Shown one piece after another: positions 52,597-62,122 of a stretch of DNA of 64,000 bases. The stretch spans positions 62,001 to 126,000 of the forward strand of contig CAWIJL010000016.1 of the NCBI GenBank assembly GCA_963836405.1, given 5' to 3'. Each line of letters starts with the position of its first letter. Position 1 is the stretch's first letter. Under the pieces are notes generated by a model. The model was given only the letters and a program-made list of their open reading frames with translations. It did no database searches and was not told where the DNA came from. Origin of the DNA: CAWIJJ01 sp963836405 (GTDB taxonomy: Bacteria > Acidobacteriota > Terriglobia > Bryobacterales > Bryobacteraceae). The translations under genes and the position numbers were made by a program.

Positions 52597-54288
52597 TTGA
52601 CGCCTGCGAACGCGGTGGAGAGTCTGCCGCTCGACTTCTTCTTCAAATGGGAAAAGCAGCGGCCCGGGTCTGTCTTCCTGACCCAGCCGCTCGGTGCCGG
52701 CAGAATCCGGCACTGGACCTGGCAGCAGGCCGGCGAGGAGGTTCGCCGCATGGCCGCCTACCTCAAAGCACAGGGCTGGGAGCCGGGCTCCCGCGTCGCC
52801 ATCGTCTCCAAGAATTGCGCCTGGTGGATCATGGCGGACTTGGCCATCTGGATGGCCGGCTACGTCAGCGTCCCGGTGTATCCCACGCTCAAGCCCCAGT
52901 CCATCCGGCACATCCTCGAACACAGCGATTCCCGCGCCTGTTTCCTCGGCAATACGGACGATCCGGACGCAGTCCGCGAAGCCATCCCCGAAGAAGCGCT
53001 GCTCATCCCGTTCCACGCCCGGCGCCGCGACGAAGCCGATTGGGATGCCATCATCGCCGGGTGTACCCCCCTGGAGACTCCGCCGGAACGGCATGCCTCC
53101 GATATCGCCACCATCATCTACACCTCCGGTACCACGGGCCTTCCCAAGGGCGTCGTCCACAGCCACGGCGCCTTCGGATACGCCGCGCGCCACTTGCCCG
53201 AAGTCCTGCACTTGCATCCGAACCAGCGCGTGCTCTCTTACCTGACGCTGGCCCACATCGTGGAACGGACGGCACTCGAAATCATGGGGCTGCACCTGGG
53301 ATTTCACATCTTCTTCGCCGCCGGCGTGGAGACCTTCCTCGAGGACCTGCACCGTGCCCGCCCGTCGCTCTTCCTCTCCGTTCCGCGCCTCCTGCTCAAG
53401 TTCCAGCAGGGCGTTTACGCGAAGATTCCAAAGCAGCGATTGGAAAGGCTGTTAACCACGCCCATCGTGAACCGCTACGTGAAGTCCCGCATTCTGCATC
53501 GCCTCGGCCTTCACACGGTACGATTCGCGGCTTCCGGTGCCGCTCCCCTCGCGCCCGATATTCTGCTCTGGTATCGCCGCCTGGGATTGGAGTTAATGGA
53601 GGGCTACGGCATGACGGAGGTGCTGATCACGCATCTGCCGCCCTTCGGCCACGTGCGTCCCGGCTACGTCGGAACCCCCGTTCACGGCGTGGAAGCCAAA
53701 CTCGCGGACACCGGCGAACTGCTCATCCGCAGTCCCATGAACATGCTGGCCTACCACAAGGATCCCGCTGCCACCCGCGAGAGCTTCACCGAAGATGGCT
53801 TCTTCCGAACCGGGGACCTCGCCGAGATCGACGCCGACCGGCAGTTGAAGATCGTCGGGCGGCTCAAAGAGCAGTTCAAAACCAGTAAGGGCAAGTATGT
53901 CGCGCCCGCCCCTATCGAAATGAAGCTGAATTCCCACCCGGCGGTAGAGGCGTGCTGCCTGATGGGTGCGGGCATGCCGAATCCCTTCGCAATCATTCTG
54001 CTTTCGGACGAGGCCCGCCGCCAGTGCGACAGTGCCGAAGGACGGCGCCAACTCGAGGCGAGCCTCCGCAACCAGATGGATGAGGTCAACGCGCAGCTCA
54101 ATCCCCATGAACGGCTGGCATTCCTGGCCATCGTGAACGGGCCCTGGAACATCGGCAATGGCCTGCTCACCCCCACGCTGAAGATCCGTCGGACCGCGCT
54201 CGAAAACCGCTACCAGGCCCTCGTCGAAAACTGGGCACACCAGACCTCTCCCGTCATCTGGGAAGCGCAAACCGAGTGTCTGACCTGA
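52597..54288 (+). CDS. Long-chain acyl-CoA synthetase (AMP-binding)
   Basis: This 563-residue adenylate-forming enzyme has the P-loop-like TIIYTSGTTGLPKG (172-185), then SYLTLAHIVERTALEIM, the conserved MEGYGMTE and FRTGDLAEIDADRQLKIVGR with the hinge. KLNSHPAVEACCLMGAGMPN follows. The closest types activate long-chain fatty acids with ATP and CoA. The TTG start is set by a strong GAAGGAGG at 52583-52590. Its regulation is probably shared with the divergent SDR gene through the palindrome at 52503-52520. Confidence 0.88.
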   Translation: MTPANAVESLPLDFFFKWEKQRPGSVFLTQPLGAGRIRHWTWQQAGEEVRRMAAYLKAQGWEPGSRVAIVSKNCAWWIMADLAIWMAGYVSVPVYPTLKPQSIRHILEHSDSRACFLGNTDDPDAVREAIPEEALLIPFHARRRDEADWDAIIAGCTPLETPPERHASDIATIIYTSGTTGLPKGVVHSHGAFGYAARHLPEVLHLHPNQRVLSYLTLAHIVERTALEIMGLHLGFHIFFAAGVETFLEDLHRARPSLFLSVPRLLLKFQQGVYAKIPKQRLERLLTTPIVNRYVKSRILHRLGLHTVRFAASGAAPLAPDILLWYRRLGLELMEGYGMTEVLITHLPPFGHVRPGYVGTPVHGVEAKLADTGELLIRSPMNMLAYHKDPAATRESFTEDGFFRTGDLAEIDADRQLKIVGRLKEQFKTSKGKYVAPAPIEMKLNSHPAVEACCLMGAGMPNPFAIILLSDEARRQCDSAEGRRQLEASLRNQMDEVNAQLNPHERLAFLAIVNGPWNIGNGLLTPTLKIRRTALENRYQALVENWAHQTSPVIWEAQTECLT

Positions 54289-54417
54289 ACCCGCCGGGGC
54301 GACAGCGGTTTGAGTGTACTTAGATCGGGCGTGACAATGAATATGTGTTCGGCTGACCGTGACTGGGACTAACGCGGCGTAGCCACTTCAATCGACCGCT
54401 ACGAGGGGGCAAATGTA

Positions 54418-55539
54418 GTGCAGAAACCGCTTGATCCCGCGGACCTGAAGGCCGCTCTGGACAAGGTCAATCGCGCGGGGGTGCCGGGAGTGTTCGCCGA
54501 AGTGCGCGACGGCGACCAGGTATGGCGCGGCGCCGCCGGCGTCGCGGATGTCGGCACCGGCCGGCCCGTTACCCCCGACATGCGGCACCGCGTCGGCAGC
54601 ATCACCAAGACCTTCACCGCCGCCGCCGTCCTGCAGCAGGTCGAGAGCGGTCAGATCGGCCTCGACACGCCGATCGCCCACTACCTGCCACATCTGGTGC
54701 CCGGGGAACGCGGCAACGCGATCGCCGTCCGGATGTTGATCGACCACACCAGCGGCCTCGCGGAATACCTCCCGTATGCGTACCCGTCCCTCAGGGCGTT
54801 TCCCAAGCTGGCGGACACCACGCCCCAGAGTCTCGACGACCACCGGTTCACGCACTTTCACCCGACCGAGCTGATCGCAATGGGAGTCGCGGCGCCTCCC
54901 AACAGGGGCGGCCCGGTGCCACTCCGGGTGTGTATTCCAACACCAACTATCGGCTTCTCTGCGAACTCCTGGAGCACGTAACCGGCGCTACCGCGGAGCA
55001 GTGCATCACCCGGAACGTCATCGAGCGCGCCGGGCTCCGCAACACCGGGTTTCCGGCCGGACCGCAGATCGGCCGGGCCCCACTCGCAGATGTACGAGGC
55101 GTGGTTTGGCATGATCGACCCGCCGCGCGACTACAGCGTCTATGACATGTCCTGGGTGGGGCCGGCGGCCTCGCTGATTTCGACTGTCGCGGATCTCAAC
55201 CGTTTCTACGGATTGCTGCTTGCCGGCGAGATTCTCGCCCCGTCGTCGCTCGAGCAGATGCAGCGCACTGTCCCGGTCATTTCCTTTGAGGGGAAGAAGA
55301 TCGACTACGGCCTCGGCCTGCACCGGATGGAGGTTCCCGGCCATGGGACGTTCTGGGGCCATGACGGCACGGTCTGGGGTGCCGGAGCGATGACGATGAC
55401 TCGAGCCGACGGCAAGCGTCAGATGTCAGTCGCGGCTGAACCTCATGAGGTGGAACAAGCTGGACTTTCGGGGAAGCCGCAGCACCATCCCCTCGATGAC
55501 GCGCTGTCGGGCCTTTTACCGGCTGGCGATGTGCGGTAA
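54418..55539 (+). CDS. Serine hydrolase, class C beta-lactamase/D-Ala-D-Ala peptidase type, two frameshifts
   Basis: Active-site blocks are present but in different frames. SITKTFTAAAVLQQVESG holds the SxxK pair in the first frame, PGVYSNTNYRLLCELLEHVT the YxN motif in the second, and FWGHDGTVWGAGAMTM the third-box HDG after returning to the first frame. The frame breaks lie near 54912 and 55075. Between them and outside, the protein reads continuously, so one ~370-residue gene is split by two indels. Either the gene is broken or the sequence is wrong at both points. No N-terminal signal is visible. The substrate is unknown. Confidence 0.75.
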
Positions 55540-55592
55540 CGGAAACCCTCCGTAAGACAGTGCACGCGTCTGTTGACTTCCACCGCCACCGC

Positions 55593-55650
55593 CCAAAACA
55601 AAAATGCTCCCTCCCGCGAAGGCCCGTGGGGGACCTCCGCCGGAGGGAGC
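55593..55650 (-). terminator. Rho-independent terminator of the BBP2 porin gene
   Basis: On the minus strand GCTCCCTCC and GGAGGGAGC (55642-55650 and 55606-55614) form a perfect 9-base stem with a 27-base inner region. The stem is followed directly by ATTTTTGTTTT, a clear T-tract. It begins 32 bases past the porin stop. Confidence 0.85.
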
Positions 55651-55681
55651 GTCGAAAAGATTCAGGAGGTTCGGTTAGCCT

Positions 55682-56806
55682 TTACTTCTTCGGCCCGAAG
55701 AACGCCACTACGCCCAGAAGAATCGTCGGCTGCGCCTTGCCCGTCCGCCCGCCTTCCTTTTCGAAGAACGGCTGGTTGGACCAGTCGTTGCGGAATTCCA
55801 GGCGGCTCATCAGCCAACCGGTGAGCTTGTACTCTCCGGTCACCGTGAATTCGCCCAGCTTCTGCTGCGTTCCGGTCGAAAATCCGTCGATGTCGTCAAA
55901 GAATTCGAGCCGCCCGGCAATCGCCGTCTTGTCCGTGAAGGCGTACCGTGCCGCGCCCGCGATGCCGGCCCACTGCGACGCCGCACCATCCACCGCCTTA
56001 TCCCGGCCGTAGTCGAAATTGATATACGTGCTCAACTTGTCCGACGCGTTGATCATCACGATCGTGTCGTACAGGTTGCGCCATCCCTTGTTGGTGTGGT
56101 CGTGTTCCGGCCCGGCGTAATAGTTGTTGCTCCACGTCACGTTCTTCCATGCATACGCGCCCGTGAGCCCGATCGTCTTCCCGCTGTTGTTGTCCTTAAC
56201 GTTGTTCCACCCGTTCACCAGTTGGACGCCGCCGGTAAAATGCTCGCCCACCGGGAACGATGTCCGCAGCCCGAAATGGTAATAAGGAATCGCCCAGGCA
56301 AACAGAATCGACCGCGAATAGTTCCAGTTTCCGTTCGACTCGATCACTTCCGCTCCGGCCGAGGTCACAAACTTACCGACATCGAGTTGCAGCCCTTTCC
56401 ACGCCTTCGGCTTGAAGCTGACGTACGCCTGCTTGATCCAGTCGGCTTCGTCCGGAAACCGTTCCGCGCCGTGGATGATCTTGAAAGTCTGGCCGAATCC
56501 GCCCTCGAAGTGGAAGCCCACCGGCGCCGGCGCATGATCGATGGTCGCCATCACCTGGCTCACGTGCGCCGTGTTCGCGCGCACGTCGAAATTGCGCAGC
56601 GCGTTGAACCCCGAGTCCGGATTATTGAAATTCTTGTCCACGTACCCGTCGAAAAGGAAGCTGAAGTCGGTTCCATACTGGGTGAACGGCGATTTGGCCG
56701 GCGCCGGAGCCGGGGCGGCGGGGGCCGCGGCCGGCGCCTGGCCGCTGGCCGTCGATAGCAACATACCCGCCATGGAGACACAAATAGCTGCGCTGATTCT
56801 GTTCAC
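55682..56806 (-). CDS. Outer membrane beta-barrel porin (BBP2/OmpL-like)
   Basis: This 374-residue protein has a signal peptide (NRISAAICVSMAGMLLSTAS), an Ala/Pro linker (AAPAAPAPAPAKS) and a barrel of alternating strands: FLFDGYVDKNFNNPDSGFNA, GFHFEGGFGQTFKIIHG, QLDVGKFVTSAGAEVIES and LEFFDDIDGFSTGTQQKLGE. These blocks fit the putative beta-barrel porin-2 family. It probably admits small solutes. It stands alone with its own terminator. The region 56807-56981 upstream contains no further gene. Confidence 0.83.
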   Translation of the reverse strand: MNRISAAICVSMAGMLLSTASGQAPAAAPAAPAPAPAKSPFTQYGTDFSFLFDGYVDKNFNNPDSGFNALRNFDVRANTAHVSQVMATIDHAPAPVGFHFEGGFGQTFKIIHGAERFPDEADWIKQAYVSFKPKAWKGLQLDVGKFVTSAGAEVIESNGNWNYSRSILFAWAIPYYHFGLRTSFPVGEHFTGGVQLVNGWNNVKDNNSGKTIGLTGAYAWKNVTWSNNYYAGPEHDHTNKGWRNLYDTIVMINASDKLSTYINFDYGRDKAVDGAASQWAGIAGAARYAFTDKTAIAGRLEFFDDIDGFSTGTQQKLGEFTVTGEYKLTGWLMSRLEFRNDWSNQPFFEKEGGRTGKAQPTILLGVVAFFGPKK

Positions 56807-56981
56807 GAAGAACCTCCAGATTTTATGTGATGAGGCAAGCGACAGGGCCGGCCTTTGGGGAGCAAAACTTTGATTTAGTCTATCCGGTCACCGCCCCGAT
56901 TGCGAATAGATAATTTCTATCGCGGGCATCGGTAGGATAGACCTCGAGGCCGCATTCTAACGCGTGTTGTGGGTTAATGCC

Positions 56982-58206
56982 TCACCGCGGCGTGATCAAT
57001 CCGCCCAGCTTGTCCTGCTCTCCGGCAGAACTGCGCGGGAACCGCGTCGCGTAAGCTTCCGGATATTTCAACCCCGACCCGGTGTTATACAAAACCACCC
57101 GGTCGGAAGGCTTCAGGAATCCGCTCTCCAGCAGCTTTCGCGCAGCGGCCACGCACGCCGCGCCCTCCGGCGCCGCGTAGATCCCTTCGTCCGAGGCCAG
57201 TTGGATTCCCGCATCCAGCATCTCCTCGTCGCTTACCGCGATGGCTGTGCCGTGGCTCTCCCGCACCGCCTGAAGCACCAGGAAATCGCCCAGCGGCTTC
57301 GGCACGCGCAGCCCCGCCGCCACCGTGTGCGCGCCTTCGAAAAAGCGGCTGCGCGTCTCCCCTTCCTGAAACGCCTGCACCACCGGCTGGCACCCCTCCG
57401 CCTGCACCGCGACCATCTTGGGCCGCCGCCCTCCGATCCAGCCCAGCCGCTCCATTTCGGCAAATGCTTTCCACATGCCGATCATGCCCACGCCCCCGCC
57501 CGTCGGGTAGAAGATTGCGTCCGGCAGCTCCCATTCCATCTGCTCGGCCACTTCGTAGCCCATCGTCTTCTTGCCTTCGATGCGGTACGGTTCCTTGAGC
57601 GTGCTCACGTCGAACCAGCCTTCCGCCGGTCCCCGCTCGGCCACGATGCGTCCGCAATCGCTGATCAGCCCGTCCACCAGCGTCACCTTCGCGCCGTAAG
57701 CCTTGCATTCGAGATAATTGGCCTGCGGCACGTCCGACGGCATGAAGATGTGGGCTTCGATCCCCGCCGCCGCCGCATAGGCCGCCAGCGCGCTCGCCGC
57801 ATTGCCCGCCGAAGGAATAGCCACGCACTCTGATCCCCAGCTCCTTGCACATCGAAATGGCGCAGGCAAGGCCCCGCGCCTTGAAGGACGCGGTCGGGTT
57901 CAACCCCTCGTCCTTTACCCACAAAGCGTCCGATCCAATACGTCCGCCCAGCCGGCGCGTGCGAATCAGGGGAGTCCAACCCTCCCCAAGTGTTACAATT
58001 GCCTGATCGACAGGCGGTAGAACAGGCGCATAGCGCCACATGCTGGAGGGGCCGTTCGCGACATCCCTTCTCCTCCACCGGTGGCGTATCGTGTCCAGGT
58101 CATATCGCACCAGCAGCGGTCCGCCGCAATCACAGAGGTTCGCTCTTCTCCCCGCATCCTGCCTCTTGTTGCACAAGCTGCAGTCCAAATGGGTCGCTCT
58201 AGGCAT
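56982..58206 (-). CDS. thrC: Threonine synthase, one frameshift
   Basis: The enzyme converts O-phospho-L-homoserine to threonine. A small N-terminal zinc-type region (Cys9, 12, 25, 27) is followed by VTLGEGWTPL and the PLP lysine Lys109 in NPTASFKARG. After a one-base insertion near 57831 the frame changes and continues with ECVAIPSAGNAASALAAYAA, FYPTGGGVGMIGMWKAFAEM and RVVLYNTGSGLKYPE. Corrected length is about 407 residues, normal for the bacterial class with zinc-ribbon N-terminus. It is divergent from a lytic transglycosylase 30 bases away. Confidence 0.9.
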
Positions 58207-58236
58207 TAAGTCAAAAGTCTAACATCGGAACATTGC

Positions 58237-58770
58237 ATGAAGTTTGTCCTCCTCGCGTTATCGCTCACCGGCTGCTCCTTCGCGGAAGGGTTTTCTTACC
58301 TCCCCGCCCCCCCTGCGGTCCACCGGCCCTCCCCTGCCTCGGAGCCGCTCCTCGCGCCAATCATGCGCGATGCCGAGACCCACGAGTTGATCCGCGCCGC
58401 CGCCGAAAAACACCAGGTGCCGGCAGACGTCGTTCGCAGCATCGTCGCCGCCGAGTCCAATTTCGACGTGAATGCCGTCTCCCCCAGCGGCGCCATCGGC
58501 CTCATGCAACTGATGCCGGCTACCGCCCAGCAGTTTGGCGGCGATCCGCGTGTCCCCGCCCAGAACATCGACGCCGGTACCAGATACCTCAAGACTCTGA
58601 TGGAACGGTACCAGGGCTACAAAAACTGGCTTTCCCGAGTCATTGCGGCCTACAATGCCGGTCCGGGTGCTGTAGATCGCTACAAGGGAGTACCCCCCTT
58701 CGCCGAAACCCGGGGTTATGTGGCCAAAGTGATGGGACTTCTCAAACAGTTTCAGCGCGAAAAACGTTAG
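58237..58770 (+). CDS. Lytic transglycosylase (SLT domain)
   Basis: The 177-residue secreted protein has a signal peptide ending near residue 17. Its SLT domain carries the catalytic Glu73 in IVAAESNFDVNAVSPSGA, GLMQLMPATAQQFGG and VIAAYNAGPGAVDRYKG. Such enzymes cleave the MurNAc-GlcNAc bond of peptidoglycan, leaving 1,6-anhydro ends. The Cys at position 13 (LTGCSFAEG) is a possible lipobox, so it could be a lipoprotein. It is not linked to a secretion system here. Confidence 0.88.
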   Translation: MKFVLLALSLTGCSFAEGFSYLPAPPAVHRPSPASEPLLAPIMRDAETHELIRAAAEKHQVPADVVRSIVAAESNFDVNAVSPSGAIGLMQLMPATAQQFGGDPRVPAQNIDAGTRYLKTLMERYQGYKNWLSRVIAAYNAGPGAVDRYKGVPPFAETRGYVAKVMGLLKQFQREKR

Positions 58771-58837
58771 CAGTCCTATTACGGGGGGCTTACTACCACC
58801 CCTTTTCCGCATCTCTGGTTCATGGTGCAATTTACTC

Positions 58838-59035
58838 ATGAACGTTGACGCCCTTCTCCTCGCGCTTCTGGCACTTGCCGATTTCGCCCTTTTCGTGTAC
58901 CTCCGCCAGCGCCGTACGCGATTCTTCCAGTTGAGGCGGGTGTCGCGCAGCCTCAAGGTCGCAATCCAGCGCGAGCTCAACGGAGGCTGTCCGGTCGAGT
59001 CTCGCCGGATGCTGGTCCTCCGCCGCGCCAGCTGA
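58838..59035 (+). CDS. Small basic membrane protein (65 residues)
   Basis: One N-terminal helix (ALLLALLALADFALFVYL) is followed by a strongly basic tail (RQRRTRFFQLRRVSRSLKVA). No ribosome-binding site is clear and I know no family. It ends three bases from the ferritin-like gene on the other strand. It may be a real small protein or a chance frame. Confidence 0.4.
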   Translation: MNVDALLLALLALADFALFVYLRQRRTRFFQLRRVSRSLKVAIQRELNGGCPVESRRMLVLRRAS

Positions 59036-59038
59036 CGG

Positions 59039-59669
59039 TCAGCCGAGCTGCTCCAGCTCGCCCTCGAGCATGCGCGACGTGCTCCTCTTCTTCCGCCGCC
59101 AGTTCCGCGCACAGATCCTGTTCCAGCCCCGCCGGCAGTTCCCGCGCGAGCTTCCGGAAATGGTCCCGCGTGCGGACCTCCATCTCGAGCGCCGCCCGGT
59201 ACAGCCCCGCCACCCCGGCCGCCTCGCCCACGTTGAATTCCGCGGAACAGCCAGTTCGCCAGCAGCGTGTCTTCGTTCGACGAAAGCTCGACCACCTCGC
59301 GGTCCAGGTGCGCGTGGTACTTCTCCTCGAGCTCGTGCAGATGGTCGAGTTCGGCCTCGTAACAGCCGCTCCAGCACCTGCCCGCTGCTCCGGTGAGCTC
59401 GCCCGGTCCCGCGCCAGCTTATAAAAGTGGAAAGAGTTCAGCTCGAACTGCACGGCGTCCCGGATGGCCCGGAAACGCATCGAATCGCCCAGCTCGCGGT
59501 CCGGCACCACCTCCAGGTCGCCCCCGCACAGGAAACACTTTCCGTATGGAATGGCGAACCCCGAGTCAGCTTGAAGCAGCTCTTGCAGCGCCACGAATAG
59601 CGCACCTGCGCGCAGCAGATCTCGTCTTCTTCGAGCACTCTGCCGGCACTTCGGACACGACGACGGCAT
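59039..59669 (-). CDS. Ferritin-like/rubrerythrin-type protein with N-terminal zinc ribbon, several frameshifts
   Basis: The ATG at 59669 lies one base after the stop of the upstream flavoprotein gene. The N-terminus has SSCPKCRQ, then, in a shifted frame, EEDEICCAQVRYSWRCKSCF and KLTR. The first frame returns with FAIPYGKCFLCGGDLEVV, so paired cysteines form one or two zinc-ribbon sites. Helices follow (MRFRAIRDAVQFELNSFHFY, HELEEKYHAHLDREVVELSS, LYRAALEMEVRTRDHFRKLA, CAELAAEEEEHVAH) with acidic/His residues as in di-iron proteins, ending LEGELEQLG. At least four indels separate these pieces. About 209 residues are expected. A role in oxidative stress is plausible but not proven. Confidence 0.65.
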
Positions 59670-59670
59670 C

Positions 59671-62055
59671 TTATACGCTCCTCGCTTCGGCCAGTTCCGC
59701 GGCGGCGTGCCCAGGCCCATGTACTCCAGCATTCCCTTCGCGGCCCGCCGGCCCGCGCCCATGGCCAGGATCACGGTGGCCGCGCCCGTGACAATATCGC
59801 CGCCCGCGAACAACGCCCGGTATCGACGTCATGCCTGTGCCCTCGTCCACCTCGATGTAGCCCCACTTATTCACCGTCAGCCCCGGCGTGGTCTGCGCGA
59901 TGATCGGGTTCGCCGTCGTTCCCAGCGCGTAGATCACCGTGTCCACGTCAAGTCAGGAATTCGGAACCCTCTACCGCCACCGGCCGGCGCCGGCCGGAGG
60001 CGTCCGGCTCGCCCAGTTCCATCCGCTGGCACCGCATACCCGTTACCCACCCCGACGAATTGCCCACAATTTCCACCGGATTGGTCAGCCACAGGAACTC
60101 GATGCCTTCTTCGATCGCGTGCTCCAGCTCCTCCAGCGCGCGCCGGCGATTCCCGCCGCGACCGCCGGTAGACCACCGTCACCTGCTCGGCGCCCATGCG
60201 CTTGCGCCACCCGGCACGAATCCATCGCCGTATTGCCCGCGCCCACCACCGCCACCCGCTTGCCCATGCCGACCGGCGTGTCGTAGATGCGGCTGCCGGT
60301 GGCCGCGCATCAGGTTTACGCGCGTCAGGAACTCGTTGGCCGAAAAGACCCCGTTCAACGCCTCGCCCGGGATCCCGGCGAACTTGGGCGACCCCGCCCC
60401 GGTGCCGACGAAGGCCGCGTCGTAACCCATATCCGTCAGCAGCTGCGGGATCGTGAACAGCTTGCCGATGATCGTATCCAGCCGGATCTCCACCCCCATG
60501 CTTCTTCAGGTTCTCGATCTCGGCGTCGATGATCATGTCCGGCAGCCGGAACTCCGGAATGCCGTACTTCAGCACGCCGCCGGCCACGTGCAGCGCTTCG
60601 AAAATCGTCACCTTCACGCCGTTGCGCGCCAGGTCTCCCGCGCAGGCCAGGCCCGACGGCCCCGACCCGATGATCGCCGCCCTCTTCGCCGCCGGCGCCG
60701 CCGCCGGAGCTTCGTCCCACCCGCGCCCCATGCGCGCAATCCGCCACGAACCGCTCCAGCCGCCCGATCGCCACCGGCTTGTACTTGGCCCCCACCACGC
60801 AGGTCGCTTCGCATTGCGATTCCTGCGGGCAGACCCGCCCGCACACCGCCGGCAGCGCGTTCGATGCTTTCAGAATCTGGTACGACGCGCTTGATGTCCC
60901 GCAGCTGCAGCGCCGCGATGAACCCGGGAATGTCGATCCCCACCGGGCAGCCCGGCACGCACCGCGGCTTCTTGCAGCGCAGGCAGCGGTCGGCTTCCAC
61001 CAGCGCGCCTTCCAGGTCCAGCCCCAGCGCCACTTCCTCGAAGTTGTGGATCCGCTCCTCCGGCCGGCTGGTGCGGCATCGGCGTCCGCTCCGGCGGGAT
61101 GGTCTTGATGTTCTTCGGCACGCGCGGACCCGGCGGCGCGGCCAGCGGCTCCGGCAGTTCGCAGGTGGACGCCGACCGTCCGTTCTGCTCCGACGCGCGC
61201 GGCCAGCGACGCCAGCTTGGCCGATTCGCTGCGGAACCGCTCCATCGCCGCCTTTTCTTCCCGCTCGAAACGCTTCTGCCGCAGCGACAGCTCGTCGAAA
61301 TTCACCAGGTGGCCGTCGAAATCGGCGCCGTCCACGCAGGCGAACTTCATCTTTCCGCCCACCGTCACGCGGCACGACCCGCACATGCCCGGTGCCGTCC
61401 ACCATGATCGAGTTCAGGCTGACCACGGTCGGAACGCCGAACGGCCGCGTCACTTCCGCAGCAGGCCTTCATCATCGGAATCGGCCCGATCGCCACCACT
61501 TCCCGCACGTCCTTTTCGCGGTTCAGCACGTCCGCCAGCGCGTGCGGTCACGAAGCCCTGCCGGCCGTAGCTGCCGTCGTCCGTGGTGACGATCAGCTCG
61601 TCGCTGTAGCTCGCGGAATGCGTCTTCCCAGAACACCAGGTCCCGGTTGCGGAACCCGACGATCGAAATCGTGCGGTTGCCCTGCTGCTTATAGGCGCGA
61701 AGCTGCGGGATAGACCGGCGCCACGCCCAGCCCGCCGCCCACCATCACCACGGTGCCGTCCAGCTTGCGGATGTGGCTCGGCAGCCCCAGCGGCCCGATG
61801 AAGTCCAGCAGTCGGTCGCCTTCGCGCTAGCCCCATCATTTCCAAGGTCGTTTTCCCTACCGCCTGGATCACCACCGTGACCGTGCCGCGGCCGGCGTCG
61901 AAATCCGCCACCGTCAGCGGGATCCGCTCGCCGTGCTCATCGATCCGGGCCATGACAAAATGCCCGGCGCGCGCCGCGCGCGCCACATCCGGCGCCTGCA
62001 CTTCCCAAAGAAACGTCGTCGGACCAAACTGGACTCTGCGAGTGATGAGAAACAC
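59671..62055 (-). CDS. Fused SudB-SudA/NfnAB-type flavoprotein (ferredoxin-NADP reductase/GltD-like), many frameshifts
   Basis: The N-terminal part is a ferredoxin-NADP reductase-like FAD/NAD subunit: FGPTTFLWEVQAPDVARAAR, ERIPLTVADF, VVMVGGGLGVAPVYP, SDELIVTTDDGSYGRQG and MCGSCRVTVGGKMKFACVDG. The C-terminal part is a GltD-like subunit: EERIHNFEEVALGLDLEGAL, CLRCKKPRCVPGCPVGIDIP, AVCGRVCPQESQCEATCVVG, AAIIGSGPSGLACAGDLARN, KRVAVVGAGNTAMDS and FAGGDIVTGAATVILAMGAG. I find no stop in the correct frames between the halves, so they appear fused (~790 residues). At least sixteen single-base insertions must be removed to read it (for example near 61827, 61708, 61609, 61545, 61458, 61387, 60885, 60501, 60303, 59953). 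The GTG at 62055 follows GGGGG. Relatives move electrons between NAD(P)H and ferredoxin or sulfide; the exact reaction is open. Confidence 0.78.
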
Positions 62056-62122
62056 CACACCCCCTAAAGGTCGATAGTACCAGATTTTCAGACCTTTTAG
62101 GCCGACATGGAGGCTCGCGCGC

